From Erysipelotrichaceae bacterium (lineage in GTDB: Bacteria > Bacillota_I > Bacilli_A > RFN20 > CAG-826), in the NCBI GenBank assembly GCA_012729405.1, contig JAAYDH010000041.1, positions 1-19,703 on the forward strand: a DNA stretch of 19,703 nucleotides. Direction: 5' to 3'. A model generated the notes under the pieces. That model was given only the letters and a program-made list of their open reading frames with translations, searched no databases and had not been told where the DNA came from. Each line of letters starts with the position of its first letter. The stretch's first letter is position 1. A program made the position numbers and the translations under genes. Positions 1-7,093 of this stretch are shown here, one piece after another.

Positions 1-1501
1 CGCGACGACGTCTCACAAACGAGTAGACAAGATTTTCTTTCATTAATCTAAGTAATCCGATGTAAATAACTGCATCAACTAGGACAATTCCGATTAGTTC
101 AATAATGTAAGTATTTTGAATGGAGACACCATATTTATCACAGAGAAATCTCACTAGATATTGTAGAGGAATGCTCGAGAGAACAATCAATACTGAGGCA
201 GCGAATAGTTTTAATGTGTTCCAGTTGAAGAGAGCTGGTTTGACCCACTTCCAGGAAACAGCGATGAGAAAAATGATAATTCCTAAATCAGTCAACGAAG
301 TTCCAATTGCCACCCCAATCGCCATATTGTTTGGGAAAACGTATTTTCCAAGCACGATTGATAAGACAATATTCACTAAGGTTCCTGCCCCCATAGCAAT
401 GAGATAATACTTTTCTTTCTTGGTCGGAAGAAGAATTTGTCCATAGATGATATTCGCGAATGAATAAGTCAGCATTATCGATGCGAGAACCATTAACACA
501 ACAGGAGCGTTGAGATATCCGTTCGTTGGATTCGAGTAATCGTAGGTACCAGAAATCAAACTGGTGATTGGGTAGGCAAAAATGCACATAGTGACGATGG
601 CTGGTAAGATGACAAACATCGCAATGTTAAATGAATATTTATTGAGATTGTTAAAGAAACGTTTGTCCTCTTTGGAATAGTAGAAAGCCGCCCGAGGGAT
701 AAAGACGGTCGATAAGGCGGTAATGATACCGATAATGACATCGACGCCTTTCATTCCGACAGAATAACTTGCGACTTCCCTTTTTGAATTATCGAGGAAT
801 CCGAGTATAAAAGTATCGGTTTGATTGTAGAAGGATAGCAGTAGAGTCGCACAGCAAAGAATAAACAAAGGTTTTGCCAGTTCTTTGAAATTATACGGCA
901 TCGTCTTTTTAAACGAGATGAATCTCCGGACATAATAGATGTTTGCAGCTGTGGTGATGACCGTCACCGAGATAGTTAATAAAGCATAGATGAGATAATC
1001 ACTGGGAGTGCGGATAAAAGCGATGATCAACACTGCTGCGATAGTTAAAGCGACAATGCTGCGGACCGACATATAGAATTGCTTTTCTAAAGCAATAAAA
1101 ACCCACTCAAAGGAGAAAGCTCCGGCTAGGAAGTTGATAGCGAGAATAAACACTAAAGCACTCGAATTCTTTAGCGCTGGTATCGATAACACCAAGGTTG
1201 TCATAAAGACAAATGACAAGACAGTACTAATCAGTTGAAGGATGAAAAATGTTTGAACTTTGTTTGATAATTTTTCTTTATCATCTCTTACTTTGACGCA
1301 CTCTCTAACCGCGAGATTGGGAATCCCAATTTTTGCAAGAATAAGGAAATACGCAACGAAGGTATTAATCCAAGTATATAGGCCCAAACTCGCGTCTCCG
1401 AGATAACGGCAGACCCAAGGGAAAGTGATAAAAGATAAAAAAGTTAATACAATCGTACGGATGATGTTGACGATGACATTAACGCGAATGTTGTTTTTCA
1501 T
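1..1501 (-). CDS. Wzx-type polysaccharide flippase / MATE-like oligosaccharide transporter, 3' end outside window
   Basis: An open minus-strand frame of 500 codons runs from the ATG at 1501 to the window edge without a stop, so the protein is cut at its C-terminus. It begins MKNNIRVNVIVNIIRTIVLT, and the next segment contains TFPWVCRYLGDASLGLYTW, a pattern typical of the first two helices of Wzx/RfbX flippases. It is hydrophobic throughout, with about 12-14 predicted membrane segments, and FNWNTLKLFAASVLI lies near the C-terminal end. Such proteins move lipid-linked repeat units across the cytoplasmic membrane. The ATG at 1510 is in frame, but it overlaps a TATAAT box (1514-1509), so 1501 is preferred. 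No Shine-Dalgarno is visible. At about 500 residues it is close to full length for the family. The glycosyltransferases beside it support a surface glycan role; the exact substrate is unknown. Confidence 0.88.
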   Translation of the reverse strand, partial: MKNNIRVNVIVNIIRTIVLTFLSFITFPWVCRYLGDASLGLYTWINTFVAYFLILAKIGIPNLAVRECVKVRDDKEKLSNKVQTFFILQLISTVLSFVFMTTLVLSIPALKNSSALVFILAINFLAGAFSFEWVFIALEKQFYMSVRSIVALTIAAVLIIAFIRTPSDYLIYALLTISVTVITTAANIYYVRRFISFKKTMPYNFKELAKPLFILCCATLLLSFYNQTDTFILGFLDNSKREVASYSVGMKGVDVIIGIITALSTVFIPRAAFYYSKEDKRFFNNLNKYSFNIAMFVILPAIVTMCIFAYPITSLISGTYDYSNPTNGYLNAPVVLMVLASIMLTYSFANIIYGQILLPTKKEKYYLIAMGAGTLVNIVLSIVLGKYVFPNNMAIGVAIGTSLTDLGIIIFLIAVSWKWVKPALFNWNTLKLFAASVLIVLSSIPLQYLVRFLCDKYGVSIQNTYIIELIGIVLVDAVIYIGLLRLMKENLVYSFVRRRR

Positions 1502-1537
1502 TGAAAACATTATACAAACTTGGTGGGTGAAATTAAA
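1502..1537 (-). promoter_or_regulatory. Putative promoter of the flippase gene, leaderless type
   Basis: A perfect TATAAT reads on the minus strand at 1514-1509, seven nucleotides before the ATG at 1501, which puts the expected transcription start at or within a base or two of the start codon. The hexamer 17 nt upstream (TTTAAT) is a weak -35. No purine-rich ribosome binding site precedes either candidate ATG. This is a reading by eye. Confidence 0.45.
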
Positions 1538-1590
1538 TATGACAATGAAAGTTAATTAACACGCTTATATGAATAAAATGATTTTTTGTT

Positions 1591-1596
1591 TATAAT
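1591..1596 (+). promoter_or_regulatory. -10 element (TATAAT) of the plus-strand glycosyltransferase
   Basis: A perfect TATAAT ends six nucleotides before the ATG at 1603, so transcription should start at the A of the start codon. No Shine-Dalgarno exists upstream and no convincing -35 is seen. A perfect 10-bp palindrome, GTTAATTAAC (1551-1560), lies in the middle of this divergent intergenic region and might bind a regulator shared with the flippase gene, but AT-rich palindromes of this size also arise by chance. Confidence 0.45.
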
Positions 1597-1602
1597 AATC
1601 TC

Positions 1603-2796
1603 ATGAAAATTTTGATTATCTGTCAGTATTATTATCCAGAAAATTTCGTAATTTCCAAAATTGCCTCCCAATTAGTAACTTTTGGTCATGAAGTTGATGT
1701 ATTGACCGGCTTGCCTAATTATGGATATGGAGAAATCATACCAGCCTACAAAAATATTCGTGAAGAAATTATTGATGGCGTTAATGTTCATCGCGTCCCA
1801 ATCAAAGCGCGAAAAAAGTCGCGCTTGTCCATCATTTCAAACTATTTATCGTTTTGGAGCAATTCCAAACGCTGGGTAAGAAAATGCAAAAAAGAGTACG
1901 ACGTTGTATATTCAATGTCTTTATCTCCCGTTACCATTCTTGCCGCTGGCAATCTCTATAAGAAAAAACACCACGCCCCCCATATTGTCCACTGTTTAGA
2001 TCTTTGGCCCGAGTCGGTCCTTGTAACGCAAGCAGTCCGAAGAAACTCAATCACTTATCGCCTGCTTTATCGTTGGTCTAAATCTCTTTATTCTCATGTT
2101 GATGAAGTGCTTCTCAGTTCCCCATCATTTGAAACATATTTCAAGCAAGTATTGAATCTGCCAGATCTTGAATACAAATATGTTCCTCAGCCAAGTTTTG
2201 TAGAGAACAGCGACGCAAAAGAATTTGTTTTTGATGCTGACTATCTAAATGTTCTTTATTGTGGAAACCTTGGAACCATTCAGTTGATTCCCTTAATCCC
2301 AGAAGCAATGCGCCTTCTTAAAGACGAAAAAATTCGCTTCCATGTAATTGGGATGGGGCCGATGAGTGATTACTTAATTAGAAAGATCAAAGAGTATCAA
2401 CTCGAAGATGTCTTGATATATCACGGACCAATGCCAGCAGTCAGAGCAAGCTCTTATATTAAGGCTGCTGATGTAATGCATGTATCACTAAAATACGATG
2501 GATATGTAGGTAAAACAATACCAAACAAATTAATCACTGCGATGGCATTTGGGAAACCAATTATAACCGTTTTAGAAGGCGATGGAAAACATGAATTAAG
2601 TCAAGCTGATGGCGGTTTATTTGCTGATAAGCAGGATGCCGAATCACTTGCTTCAGTAATAAAGTCTTTTAAATCCCTCCCCGTTTCAGAAAGAAAAAGG
2701 CTCGGTAACAATAACCTCGCCTATTACTTAAATCATTTCTCTTTGGAAATTGTTACACGCCAAATTGAAAGTGAATTATTGAGAAAAACCCGTTAA
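1603..2796 (+). CDS. GT4-family glycosyltransferase, WbuB/WcaI-like
   Basis: A 397-residue GT-B fold glycosyltransferase, probably cytoplasmic and membrane-associated, transferring a sugar from a nucleotide donor during surface polysaccharide assembly. The N-terminus MKILIICQYYYPENF and the segment DLWPES (133-138) are characteristic of the WbuB/colanic-acid WcaI branch. The C-terminal nucleotide-sugar domain starts near CGNLGTIQL (220-228) and carries the donor-binding loop PNKLITAMAFGKP (307-319). A short insertion of basic residues (KARKKSR, 68-74) could contact the membrane. It is the only plus-strand gene of the locus. Its 3' end overlaps the convergent glycosyltransferase gene by 21 bp. 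The start follows a -10 box closely and has no Shine-Dalgarno. Donor and acceptor cannot be told from sequence. Confidence 0.85.
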   Translation: MKILIICQYYYPENFVISKIASQLVTFGHEVDVLTGLPNYGYGEIIPAYKNIREEIIDGVNVHRVPIKARKKSRLSIISNYLSFWSNSKRWVRKCKKEYDVVYSMSLSPVTILAAGNLYKKKHHAPHIVHCLDLWPESVLVTQAVRRNSITYRLLYRWSKSLYSHVDEVLLSSPSFETYFKQVLNLPDLEYKYVPQPSFVENSDAKEFVFDADYLNVLYCGNLGTIQLIPLIPEAMRLLKDEKIRFHVIGMGPMSDYLIRKIKEYQLEDVLIYHGPMPAVRASSYIKAADVMHVSLKYDGYVGKTIPNKLITAMAFGKPIITVLEGDGKHELSQADGGLFADKQDAESLASVIKSFKSLPVSERKRLGNNNLAYYLNHFSLEIVTRQIESELLRKTR

Positions 2797-3936
2797 AAAA
2801 TCCTTTATTTTTTCGCTAATTGCGGATAAGGAATATAATTTGATTACTCTTTCCTGAGCTCTTTTGCCAAGCTCAACTCTTTCTTTTTCACTCATCAATA
2901 AAACTTGTTCCATACAACCCAGCAGATCCTCAACACTTGCTGTTTTGCTCCAAATTAATTCATCAGGGAAGTGTTCTTGAAGGATACTATTTCGGACTGA
3001 AATTGTCGGTCTGCCGCTATATAAATACTCCAATGTTTTGCTTGGAATAGAAAATCGATCTAAATCTTCCGAGAATGGACGAGGGTTAATATTGGCGATA
3101 GCACCAGCTTCAAATTTTAGGACATCCTCAACTGATAATAATCCCAAAAAATTGATGCGCCTATCATCCCTAATTTTGTCGTGAAGTTCTCTTAAATTGA
3201 AGTGGTGTCCACAGATTAAGAGTTCAACATTGGGGTTTTTAATTTGCTTGAAAGCTTTGATTAATTCATAAATGCCGTAACGGGGAAGTAGAGCCCCGCC
3301 GAAGAAGAAATACGGGTGGTCTGGCCTATCATAATTAAGTGGCCGATCTTCAACCAATCCCTCGAAGACAAGACTTGGTTTATTATCTGTGTTAAATAGT
3401 CCATTGAGGGATTTTGTTAAAGAAATGTAGCCATCCAGTCTTTTTGATTGATTTAACAAGTTAAGCGTGTAGGAACGTTTGGTCCCCGTAATATTAGAGG
3501 GTGAATCAGTGCATACACCAATAACAGGTAAAGAATATTTTTTGCCAATCTCGTTTGCTACTTTGATTGTTTTAGGATTAATCGTGTCGGTCAATATAAC
3601 TGCGTCATCTAAGTTAATGTCTTTCATCTCTTTAATGAGCTTTTTACTTTGATTGAGGAAGGAAGTGCAACGGAACAAAGGATTAATTGCTACTTTTAAG
3701 TAATGATAGTTAATTGAACCATTTCTCCTTTGGCTGGCTTTTAGCTTTTTAATCCGGCAACGGGTTTTTGAAAAAGGACGCAAAGAAATCACTTCAACGT
3801 TGGCAATTTTGCCAATGGCACGTATGAGTTTATTATGGAAATTTTGATTTGATGGATTCAAACAAACCTTCCAGGCTTTTTGAAAATCTGGATAATCTTC
3901 TTCATGAATAGAAGTAGTGAAATAAATTACTTGCAT
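2776..3936 (-). CDS. Glycosyltransferase, GT4-like
   Basis: The start is set at the ATG at 3936 (protein begins MQVIYFTTSIHEEDY, 386 residues) rather than the longer in-frame ATG at 3969. The former has a GGGGAG ribosome binding site 8 nt upstream and overlaps the last codons of the preceding gene, a usual coupled arrangement. The C-terminal half has the GT-B pattern: a glycine-rich GGALLPRYGIYELIKAF (about 213-229) and SIPSKTLEYLYSGRPT (about 296-311), the nucleotide-sugar binding segment seen in GT4 enzymes. The N-terminal acceptor domain is divergent and gives no family name. The gene is probably cotranscribed after the 364-residue glycosyltransferase upstream and contributes to the same glycan. 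Acceptor and donor are unknown. Confidence 0.8.
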   Translation of the reverse strand: MQVIYFTTSIHEEDYPDFQKAWKVCLNPSNQNFHNKLIRAIGKIANVEVISLRPFSKTRCRIKKLKASQRRNGSINYHYLKVAINPLFRCTSFLNQSKKLIKEMKDINLDDAVILTDTINPKTIKVANEIGKKYSLPVIGVCTDSPSNITGTKRSYTLNLLNQSKRLDGYISLTKSLNGLFNTDNKPSLVFEGLVEDRPLNYDRPDHPYFFFGGALLPRYGIYELIKAFKQIKNPNVELLICGHHFNLRELHDKIRDDRRINFLGLLSVEDVLKFEAGAIANINPRPFSEDLDRFSIPSKTLEYLYSGRPTISVRNSILQEHFPDELIWSKTASVEDLLGCMEQVLLMSEKERVELGKRAQERVIKLYSLSAISEKIKDFLTGFSQ

Positions 3937-5021
3937 TTTAGAATCTCCCCAAATATGTCGAGATGGCATTTTGCCGTTCTCTCGATGGTGTTTTCTCTCG
4001 CTGTTTTAATCGCGTTTAAACCCATCTTATCATTTATCGTATTGAATGCCTCGCAAATTCCGCCTTTATCTTGAAGAGAAACCAAGAAGCCGTTAAGTCC
4101 ATTCTTAATTAAGTGTCGAGAGCTAATGACTCTATCAGATGAGATAACAGGTAATCCATTAGCCATCGCTTCGTTGGTCGTGTGTCCATAAATATCTTCA
4201 TTTGATAAAGTTACAAAGTAATCACACCCCTGAAGAACTTTGAATAGGGCGTCGTGAGGAAGATAATTCATCAAGTAAACATTTGTTAAATTGTGTTCCT
4301 TAATGTACGCTTCGTATTGCTTTTTTAACGGACCATTTCCGATTAAAAGAAGATTCCTTTTCTGATCTTTGAACAGAGACATCAGTTGGATGTTGTTTTT
4401 ACGTTCAATGAATTGCCCGGCACTTACAAAAAGAGGGGAGCCAGGGAGGTTGTATTTCTTTCTGATTTCGCACTTCTGATTTTTCGATAATGGAACGGAA
4501 ATAATATCCTCTTCAAAGAATGTGCTATAGGGATAATGATAAATGTCCTTTTGGTCAATGCCATAATGTTTTAAATACTCATCAGCTTCCTCGCAAGGAG
4601 AGAGATATTTGAATGCCGAAGAGATAAAGTATCGTTTAATTTTTGCTTTAAGGGGATTCTCTCTTTTTACTATTCCTCCGTTAATGTAGAAAAGATAAGA
4701 AATTTTATGTTTTTTCATAAAATGAATGGCGCGCATTTCAGTAATTGTGCTGTAACCATTAATTATGATTAAGTCGTAGTTCTTATAATTTTTACCGATA
4801 TACGTTTTAAGTTCGCCAGTATTGGAATTCTCGTTTCCAAAAGCGCCTCTTTTTAAAAAACGAACCTTGAAATTATACTGATTTTTCGCGTAGAAGGAAT
4901 CGGGACGATCTTTTGCTTTTTTTCGCTCAAAAATAACCTCGAGATCGATATGTTTCGCGAGTTCGTTAAATAAGCTGACCTTGTAAGGTGCCGGATGGTT
5001 GAAAACAAAGAGAACCTTCAT
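3927..5021 (-). CDS. GT4-family glycosyltransferase
   Basis: A 364-residue GT-B protein. The N-terminus MKVLFVFNHPAPYKVSLFNEL is typical of GT4 enzymes of capsule and O-antigen loci. The C-terminal domain begins at LFVSAGQFIERKNN (197-210) and includes the family E-x7-E region as NEDIYGHTTNEAMANGLPVI (274-293), where the two acidic residues contact the donor sugar and diphosphate. It leads a two-gene minus-strand unit: its 3' end overlaps the next glycosyltransferase start by 10 bp. It is divergent from ung with only 55 bp between start codons. No Shine-Dalgarno is seen; AT-rich -10-like hexamers lie 8-10 nt before the ATG. The sugar specificity is not readable. Confidence 0.85.
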   Translation of the reverse strand: MKVLFVFNHPAPYKVSLFNELAKHIDLEVIFERKKAKDRPDSFYAKNQYNFKVRFLKRGAFGNENSNTGELKTYIGKNYKNYDLIIINGYSTITEMRAIHFMKKHKISYLFYINGGIVKRENPLKAKIKRYFISSAFKYLSPCEEADEYLKHYGIDQKDIYHYPYSTFFEEDIISVPLSKNQKCEIRKKYNLPGSPLFVSAGQFIERKNNIQLMSLFKDQKRNLLLIGNGPLKKQYEAYIKEHNLTNVYLMNYLPHDALFKVLQGCDYFVTLSNEDIYGHTTNEAMANGLPVISSDRVISSRHLIKNGLNGFLVSLQDKGGICEAFNTINDKMGLNAIKTARENTIERTAKCHLDIFGEILKCK

Positions 5022-5061
5022 TGTAATTAATATTATGCTTCTTTTTTGCCACTTTGAAAAA

Positions 5062-5070
5062 TGTTATCAT
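5062..5070 (+). promoter_or_regulatory. Extended -10 promoter element of ung, leaderless type
   Basis: The bases TG-T-TATCAT form an extended -10 element that ends six nucleotides before the ATG at 5077, so the mRNA should start at the initiation codon. There is no Shine-Dalgarno upstream of this ATG and no good -35, which an extended -10 can dispense with. Confidence 0.45.
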
Positions 5071-5076
5071 TTCAAT

Positions 5077-5754
5077 ATGTCAGAATTATCACCTAAATGG
5101 GTTCACTTTTTCCACTCGATTAAAGGAGAAGAACACTGCGTTTCTTTGAATAATTTCCTTGATCGAGAGTATAAAGAACACGTTTGTTATCCTCCCCGTC
5201 ATCTCTTGTTCAATGCTTTCTATCTCACTCCTCTCGAAAAGGTTAAAGTTGTTATTATTGGTCAAGATCCCTATCATGAACCAGGACAAGCGATGGGCTT
5301 GTCTTTTAGTGTTCCTCAAGGAGTGCGAGTTCCTCCTTCACTAATCAATATTTATAAAGAGATAGAAAATGAATATCACATTCTATGTGATAAGACTAAT
5401 GGAGATCTTACTTACTTGTCTAAACAAGGAGTCATGTTGCTGAACGCAATTTTATCCGTTCGCTCTCATCAGCCGATGAGCCACAACATTCCTGAATACC
5501 AAGAATTTTTGCACGATGTCTTTAAATATATCGATGAACAACCACAACCGATTGTCTTTCTGCTTTGGGGTGGACCAGCCAAGAAATTAAAGAAATATTT
5601 AACCAACCCAAATCACTTGATTTTGGAGAGCGTTCATCCGTCACCACTCGCCGCTAATAAGGGAGGATGGTTTGGCAACAATCACTTTAGATTAACTAAC
5701 GAATATTTGATAAAGCACAATCTCGAACCTATCGATTGGTATCGTAAACAATGA
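5077..5754 (+). CDS. ung: Uracil-DNA glycosylase, family 1
   Basis: Removes uracil from DNA, the first step of base excision repair. The protein from the ATG at 5077 is 225 residues, the usual size for bacterial Ung. It contains the water-activating motif GQDPYHEPGQAMGLSFSV with the catalytic Asp, the segment LLLNAILSVR, LLWGGPAKK, and the leucine-loop motif HPSPLAANKGGWFGNNHF with the catalytic His. A longer in-frame reading from 4999 would add 26 residues rich in Phe, Ile and Cys that are not family-like, so 5077 (MSELSPKWVHFF) is taken as the start. The gene stands alone between the divergent glycosyltransferase and the thiamine locus. No terminator separates its stop from the TPP riboswitch promoter region. 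Confidence 0.97.
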   Translation: MSELSPKWVHFFHSIKGEEHCVSLNNFLDREYKEHVCYPPRHLLFNAFYLTPLEKVKVVIIGQDPYHEPGQAMGLSFSVPQGVRVPPSLINIYKEIENEYHILCDKTNGDLTYLSKQGVMLLNAILSVRSHQPMSHNIPEYQEFLHDVFKYIDEQPQPIVFLLWGGPAKKLKKYLTNPNHLILESVHPSPLAANKGGWFGNNHFRLTNEYLIKHNLEPIDWYRKQ

Positions 5755-5768
5755 AACTGAAGAGGGTA

Positions 5769-5797
5769 TTGCTTTTACGAGCTCTTGAACATAGAAT
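5769..5797 (+). promoter_or_regulatory. Promoter for the TPP riboswitch-thiT transcript
   Basis: TTGCTT (5769-5774) and TAGAAT (5792-5797) are separated by 17 bp, giving a good sigma-70/SigA-type promoter with a start near 5803-5804. The transcript would begin with a small hairpin (GTTCG 5804-5808 pairing with CGAAC 5814-5818) directly before the riboswitch core. Confidence 0.6.
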
Positions 5798-5814
5798 ATA
5801 GGCGTTCGGAAATC

Positions 5815-5895
5815 GAACAGGGGAGCTCGCAAGGGCTGAGAGGTTAGCAATAACGACCCTTAACCTGATCTAGGCAATGCTAGCGTAGGACTAAT
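5815..5895 (+). ncRNA. TPP riboswitch (THI element)
   Basis: The conserved THI-box sequence is plainly readable: GGGAGCTCGCAAGGGCTGAGA (P2 arm with the CUGAGA internal loop), a P3 stem GTTA-GCAA-TAAC closed by a GNRA-type tetraloop, ACCCTTAACCTGATC, and the P4/P5 arm CTAGGCAATGCTAG followed by CGTAGG. The RNA binds thiamine pyrophosphate and should reduce expression of thiT when the cofactor is plentiful. The outer P1 boundaries are approximate, since pairing at the edges is not obvious by eye. Confidence 0.95.
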
Positions 5896-5910
5896 TCATT
5901 TGATTTAGAC

Positions 5911-5944
5911 ATCCACTGGTTTTTGCCGGTGGATTTTATTTTTT
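5911..5944 (+). terminator. Riboswitch expression-platform terminator
   Basis: ATCCACTGG (5911-5919) pairs with CCGGTGGAT (5925-5933, one G-U wobble) across a short loop and is followed by TTTATTTTTT. It lies between the TPP aptamer and the thiT ribosome binding site (GGAGG, 5945-5949), so control is most likely by premature transcription termination. The same hairpin would also stop any read-through from ung. Confidence 0.85.
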
Positions 5945-5953
5945 GGAGGTTGT

Positions 5954-6592
5954 ATGAAAGGACTATTTAATATTAGAACAATGGCTGAAGTTGCTGTTTT
6001 CGCAGCGATTGGCTTTATTCTTGACACCCTCGCAAGCGCTTACTCGCATGCACTTTTCCATACCGGCGGTTCAATCGGAATCGCAATGATTTGTGTCATG
6101 ATGATTTCGTTTCGCCGAGGACTGGGAGCTGGTATTTTGACTGGCTTCATCATGGGTCTACTTGACTTAGCGGATGGATTTTATACAATAGCCAGCAGCT
6201 GGTATGTCGTGATTGCCCAAGTAATGCTCGACTATATCATTGTGTATGCTCTTGTCGGCTTTGCCGGATTGTTCCGCAAACTGGTAATCAAAGAAGGTAA
6301 ATCTAAAATTCATGTTGGATGGCTTGCTCTCGGATGCACAATCGGGGGATTGTTAAAATTCGCATCTCATTTTACTGCTGGAGTTCTTTTTTGGAAAGAC
6401 GCTGGAGCTAATTTCTGGGGCGTCCCAGGCGACAGTTTACTTTATTCATTTCTCTATAACGGAGCATATATGGTTCCGTCAATTATTGCATGTGTCGGAA
6501 TCATGATATTGATTGGTCTCAAATGGCCTTTTTTGCTAAAGGATGCCAATTCAGTCTATCTTAAAGATCAAAGCGAAAACAAAGGGGAATAG
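5954..6592 (+). CDS. thiT: Thiamine-specific S component of an ECF transporter
   Basis: A 212-residue integral membrane protein with about six helices that captures thiamine outside the cell and works with a shared EcfT-EcfA-EcfA' energizing module, not encoded here. Features matching ThiT are GGSIGIAMI (38-46), RRGLGAGILTG (54-64), SSWYVVIAQVMLDY (81-94), the motif KFASHFTAGVLFW (135-147, with the His and Trp at positions equivalent to thiamine-contacting residues) and YSFLYNGAYMVPS (164-176, with Tyr and Asn likewise). The TPP riboswitch directly upstream makes the assignment firm. Translation uses GGAGG 5-9 nt before the ATG. The polar tail after residue 195 is short and charged. No thiamine biosynthesis gene is present in the window. 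Confidence 0.95.
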   Translation: MKGLFNIRTMAEVAVFAAIGFILDTLASAYSHALFHTGGSIGIAMICVMMISFRRGLGAGILTGFIMGLLDLADGFYTIASSWYVVIAQVMLDYIIVYALVGFAGLFRKLVIKEGKSKIHVGWLALGCTIGGLLKFASHFTAGVLFWKDAGANFWGVPGDSLLYSFLYNGAYMVPSIIACVGIMILIGLKWPFLLKDANSVYLKDQSENKGE

Positions 6593-6597
6593 CAATT

Positions 6598-7017
6598 ATG
6601 AAAAACGTTAAAAAAGAAAACATACTTATCACCTTAATCGGTGTTGTTGGCTTTGTATGTTTTTTGACAATGTATGTCATTACCGCCGTTAAATCTTTTG
6701 AATATGATGGATATGGATTTTCGATTTCCTATGGCAATAGGGAATATTTTGTTTTAGTAATCATTTTCTTAGTTGTGATGATTCTCGGAATTATTCGCAT
6801 CGTAAATAATATCCGCAAAGTTACTTATCGACATCTTGATGGAATGATGTTGTTACTTATCGGCTTAATCGGCGCCAGTTTCTATTTGTCGTCTTTTATC
6901 AATAATGTCGCAAATCAGCCCATTGATCCTATTTCAGTTACTTATTCATTAGCATTATCACTTATATCAATTCTTGTCTCCGGATTAGCGGTGTTGCTCC
7001 TTTTAAAGAAAAAATAA
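6598..7017 (+). CDS. Small four-helix membrane protein, unknown function
   Basis: A 139-residue hydrophobic protein with four predicted membrane segments (about 9-31, 50-70, 82-101 and 114-136), a basic N-terminus and a KKK end. The stretch between helices 1 and 2 (FEYDGYGFSISYGNREY) is polar and aromatic. I do not recognise the family. It starts five bases after the thiT stop with GGGGA (6584-6588) as ribosome binding site, so it is in the thiT operon and under the same riboswitch. That context suggests a link to thiamine uptake, but this rests on position only. Confidence 0.7.
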   Translation: MKNVKKENILITLIGVVGFVCFLTMYVITAVKSFEYDGYGFSISYGNREYFVLVIIFLVVMILGIIRIVNNIRKVTYRHLDGMMLLLIGLIGASFYLSSFINNVANQPIDPISVTYSLALSLISILVSGLAVLLLLKKK

Positions 7018-7040
7018 TTTTGCGCGTTTATCGCAATGCA

Positions 7041-7069
7041 TTGTTTAGTTTGTTAATATATCATGTTAT
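7041..7069 (+). promoter_or_regulatory. Putative promoter of the 7094 operon
   Basis: TTGTTT (7041-7046) and TGTTAT (7064-7069) are spaced by 17 bp, giving an mRNA start near 7076, ahead of the GTGAGG ribosome binding site (7081-7086). A short inverted repeat, TTGCG...CGCAA (7020-7036), precedes it but has no T-tract, so it is not a convincing terminator of the thiT operon. Confidence 0.45.
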
Positions 7070-7093
7070 ATTAAATAAACGTGAGGTTTAATT

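Noticed and set aside
1551..1560. GTTAATTAAC palindrome as a regulator site
   Set aside because: Short AT-only palindromes are common in this base composition; nothing else supports a site.
3937..3969. Upstream ATG for the 2776-3936 glycosyltransferase
   Set aside because: The internal ATG at 3936 has a GGGGAG ribosome binding site at good spacing and gives a typical GT N-terminus.
4999..5076. N-terminal extension of ung from an upstream ATG
   Set aside because: The added residues are Phe/Ile/Cys-rich and not family-like, and the region includes the promoter of ung and the divergent glycosyltransferase start.
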